DNA of 64,000 nucleotides, taken from Paenibacillus glucanolyticus NBRC 15330. GTDB taxonomy: Bacteria > Bacillota > Bacilli > Paenibacillales > Paenibacillaceae. Location of the stretch: positions 372,001 to 436,000 of the forward strand of contig NZ_BIMC01000001.1 of the NCBI RefSeq assembly GCF_004000885.1. The letters are read 5' to 3'. The notes beneath the pieces were generated by a model, which saw nothing but the letters and a program-made list of their open reading frames with translations, was not told the origin of the DNA and searched no databases. The translations under genes were made by a program, and so were the position numbers. Positions 63,401-64,000 of the stretch are shown in pieces (positions within the stretch are counted from its first letter, which is position 1; each line of letters begins with the position of its first letter).

Positions 63401-64000
63401 GCTGCTTGCTTGAGATTCCCCCTCCAGCACCCTTGTTGAGAACCCTCTCATACGGACACGGATACGGCCCTCTTCGTCGCATAAATCGATGTCCAGCTTT
63501 TGAGTTTTGCCTATCGTCGCAGCCGCATACTGATCACTGCTTCGTATCCATGCCCACATATTCGGAGTGCAATCGCCCAGTATGTCTAGCTCCTGCAGGG
63601 CAAAGGGCATCACGGGTTTAACCGAATCCGGGATTCTGCCTTCGCCTTCTGAGCTCATTAGAAAACCGATGGTAGCCTGTAAGGCTGAATCCATCAGGCT
63701 CGGATGAAGAACATACTCGTTCAGGGTACTGGTTACAATTGAAGGGATGGACAGCTTCGCCAGTATTTGCCCTGAGCCCTCTTCCTTATAAGCTTCTTCA
63801 ATTCCCCTGTGCGCCGCTCCATAGTCCATGCCCATCGCATTAAAAACCTCATAAAAACGAGAGGCGGGAATGGATTGTTCGCCATACTGCTTCTTCAACT
63901 CATCGATATTCAGGACAACCTGCGTGCCAGGCCGTACCAGCTCCGCATGGCCTTTGCTGTGTACAGTAAATTCAGTGCCGGTATCCCCTCGAGGCGTGCT
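57467..64000 (-). CDS. trans-AT type I polyketide synthase, partial (continues beyond right edge)
   Basis: The frame is open to the right edge, giving 2177 visible residues; the TTG at 63898 is not a start. Visible order (numbered from the first codon at 64000): C-terminal part of a DH (Asp104 in HPSLMDSALQ), KR (about 250-640; GGAGGIG near 437), C-methyltransferase (about 740-1085; SAM motif EIGAGTGGTS near 882, later ATNVLHATR), ACP (Ser1156), KS (1263-1700; Cys1427, EAHGTGT, NIGH), and a DH-like domain (about 1795-2170) that ends the protein. In that last domain the position of the catalytic His in HxxxGxxxxP is Gly1901 (YGNVKGTKTIPG), while DAALQ is kept, so dehydration is unlikely. The KS-DH* half-module pairs with the KR-ACP at the start of the next subunit. 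The KR tyrosine is present (SYASGCTF). The cMT adds an alpha-methyl group. Confidence 0.95.
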   Translation of the reverse strand, partial: STPRGDTGTEFTVHSKGHAELVRPGTQVVLNIDELKKQYGEQSIPASRFYEVFNAMGMDYGAAHRGIEEAYKEEGSGQILAKLSIPSIVTSTLNEYVLHPSLMDSALQATIGFLMSSEGEGRIPDSVKPVMPFALQELDILGDCTPNMWAWIRSSDQYAAATIGKTQKLDIDLCDEEGRIRVRMRGFSTRVLEGESQASSQSNAIRQESYAQPPVGNIHLVPVWDAVLPDKGERLPQALARVLVVGGKENRSTIQQIYPQMQFIDITSQDTITGIAAQMEARGLIDHVIWMAPSEHSLEPTAGDEWIAGQESGVKPLFRTIKSLIRLGYSTRSLEWTVITFNTQSVHGSDTINPAHASILGLVGSMAKEYPNWNIRIVDLEAGCDWPVTDLLALPADRRGHPWAYRNQEWYRQHLVLMNPPPMVESSFKVGGVYVVIGGAGGIGKAWSEYMVRTYKANVVWIGRRPIDDQIQSDLDRISQFGPKPVYIAADATHLEELRGAYTAIKAEFPGINGIVHSAMVLSDCSLADMEEEQFQAGLSAKIDVSVRMAQVFREEPLDFVLFFSSLIALIKNPRQSSYASGCTFKDAFAHRLASEWPCKVKVMNWGYWSSVDAAASEDVQQLSRIGLGLITPEDGMKAVELLVSNPIHQMAMITTTKPLLVEGMNPKERFDIRSDNVPPTIHSFNLKGNSAAAGYQAPSLNEGQGLNKEMIDLLSRMLLSELTAMGLLKSGIKASSDGNARKGLAPMYERWLEESHRVLVQNQFLYQDGETYQTMKSVTVDRDSMWKEWELRKKEWLADPSLKAWMTLTEAVLRALPDILTGQRLATDILFPNSSMSMVEGIYKNNPVADYFNEALADALIAYVEDRIKADPSAKLRLIEIGAGTGGTSSMLFHKLKPYRDHIEEYCYTDISKAFLLFAEKEYGPEHAYLTYKIFNVDAPASGPNTPAGAFDIAIATNVLHATRNIRHTLRNAKAVLKKNGIILINELSDNRLFTHLTFGLLEGWWLYEDAALRIPGSPGLYPATWKAVLESEGYEGVFFPAQEAHDWGQQIIAAGSNGVVRQKIALQDASPHAEVRSMSKLNRIDTTTTLQPTIIAEKRHEKNVAATQTTRAVTEQMLEDHVKETIIEKLSEALKVNRNEIELEDSFADYGLDSIIGVHLVQVLNQALNIELDTTSLFDYSSVKQLTAYILSDHRDAVASEFGQNLKDEAVVVEAKPGESDIEDASAPRSYFGRFMDAAPLPDSQMANLEQQGVALKTSMQKEPIAIIGMSGKYAQSANVDELWTHLSNGAELIGESPRWDLTAYYPEDAEYCNRGGFVENIDQFDPSFFNINGLEANYMDPQQRLFMEECWKALEDSGYAGSRIQGRQCGVYVGCLGGAGDYHQLSGDDAPAQAFWGIAGSVIPARIAYYLDLKGPAIAIDTACSSSLVAVHIACQGLWAGETEMALAGGVFIQSTPWYYLSTNKAGMLSATGHSYTFDDRADGFVPGEGAGVLVLKRLSEAMDDGDHIYGVIRGSGMNQDGTTNGITAPSAISQESLERSVYDAFHIDPSGIQVVEAHGTGTKLGDPIEYQALTRAFRKYTDNKEYCAIGSIKTNIGHAAHAAGVAGIIKILLSMKHQQIPPTLNFKSGNSNIQFKDSPFYVNTTLRDWETGSNDRRRAAVSSFGFSGTNAHIVIEEASEPAGSHSVKPGYLLALSARTPEQLRQQADQLIEYCERNQQADCGNLSYTLLAGRKHFNHRLACVVRSVDELISYLSKWLARSKVPQVYVSERNENDRREQPSLKRYGNQCIEECFAADPNGYVERLSAIAELYVQGYALNYEALFSGERYRILSLPTYPFATERYWVPDKKNKRLSSHDTASPGQAMLHPLLHRNTSDLSGVRYSTTFKGSEPYLAYGNVKGTKTIPGLTYLEMARKAAEMSAGAFIGPHEGIQIKDMVWSSPVELGMEGLEIHIDVFPDDEGISFEIYSSSGLSSPEPVIHNQGSVSSYPVPGAETIDLNLIREQCNVKYFSKEDWYKAYDQAEAVYSPEHRVVDELFVGQNEVLAKLSLHATWTDSSHPFILHPCITDAALQAAIGLLADRDPRMSSDVIQSMLPLYLQEMQMIGEPTPQVWIHVRKSEHRVQGNKDIQVDMDLYDQHGKVYARLKGLTVRFTESKDKYTVGHDMVGGGLKL

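Noticed and set aside
39489..64000. Cis-acyltransferase PKS
   Set aside because: No AT domain lies after any KS; every KS is followed by a short post-KS linker (LPTYPF-type) and then ACP, DH or KR, as in trans-AT systems.
1..64000. CRISPR arrays, rRNA, tRNA, prophage or insertion sequences
   Set aside because: No regularly spaced repeats, tRNA-like cloverleaf, rRNA or transposase/integrase coding sequence was seen.

Overview
The window looks like a chromosome segment of a Paenibacillus-type, endospore-forming Gram-positive bacterium (Bacillota). The clues are a short gamma-type SASP-like spore protein, an SLH-anchored giant surface protein, a YwaC/RelP-type small alarmone synthetase, a YtrA-type GntR/ABC operon, carbohydrate ABC systems without their own ATPase, a PrsW-family protease, Firmicute-style GGAGG ribosome sites, and a trans-AT polyketide synthase with PksB/PksD-like partner genes.

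Left part (1-9.0 kb): two iron-siderophore permease genes (the second cut by the window edge) sit behind a Fur box. They are followed by a gap with two copies of a 120-bp hairpin-forming repeat, a sugar ABC operon (lipoprotein plus two permeases), a fluoride riboswitch controlling a CLC-type fluoride exporter, and a YtrA-like regulator/ABC operon with a clear promoter and operator.

Middle (9.1-39 kb): a secreted phosphodiester glycosidase-like protein; a PrsW intramembrane protease fused to a C-terminal restriction-endonuclease-fold toxin and followed by an Imm7-like immunity gene; and a pxpB-pxpC-pxpA-pcp operon that releases and degrades 5-oxoproline. Next come small housekeeping hydrolases, a CBS protein, a second sugar ABC operon, a 14-TM MFS exporter beside a decayed MerR gene, an M29 aminopeptidase, a GH43 arabinanase and a 1736-residue SLH/metallophosphoesterase surface protein. 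The block closes with a DUF1697 protein, protoporphyrinogen/coproporphyrinogen oxidase, RelP and an ArsR regulator. Two related ~180-nt elements with a closing stem and an adjacent terminator (33.4-33.6 and 35.9-36.1 kb, leftward) look like an unassigned structured RNA family.

Right part (37.7-64 kb): the downstream end of a trans-AT PKS cluster, all leftward. A partial PKS (DH-KR-cMT-ACP-KS-DH*) overlaps by 4 bp a 5993-residue PKS (KR-ACP-KS-ACP-KS-KR-ACP-KS-ACP-KS-DH-KR-ACP-KS-ACP-TE), so one module is split between the two proteins. There are no integrated AT domains. After a strong terminator come a PksB-like metallo-beta-lactamase-fold thioester hydrolase and a PksD-like discrete acyltransferase-fold enzyme (probable acyl hydrolase). 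The malonyl-loading AT and the first modules must lie beyond the right edge. The product is not identified.
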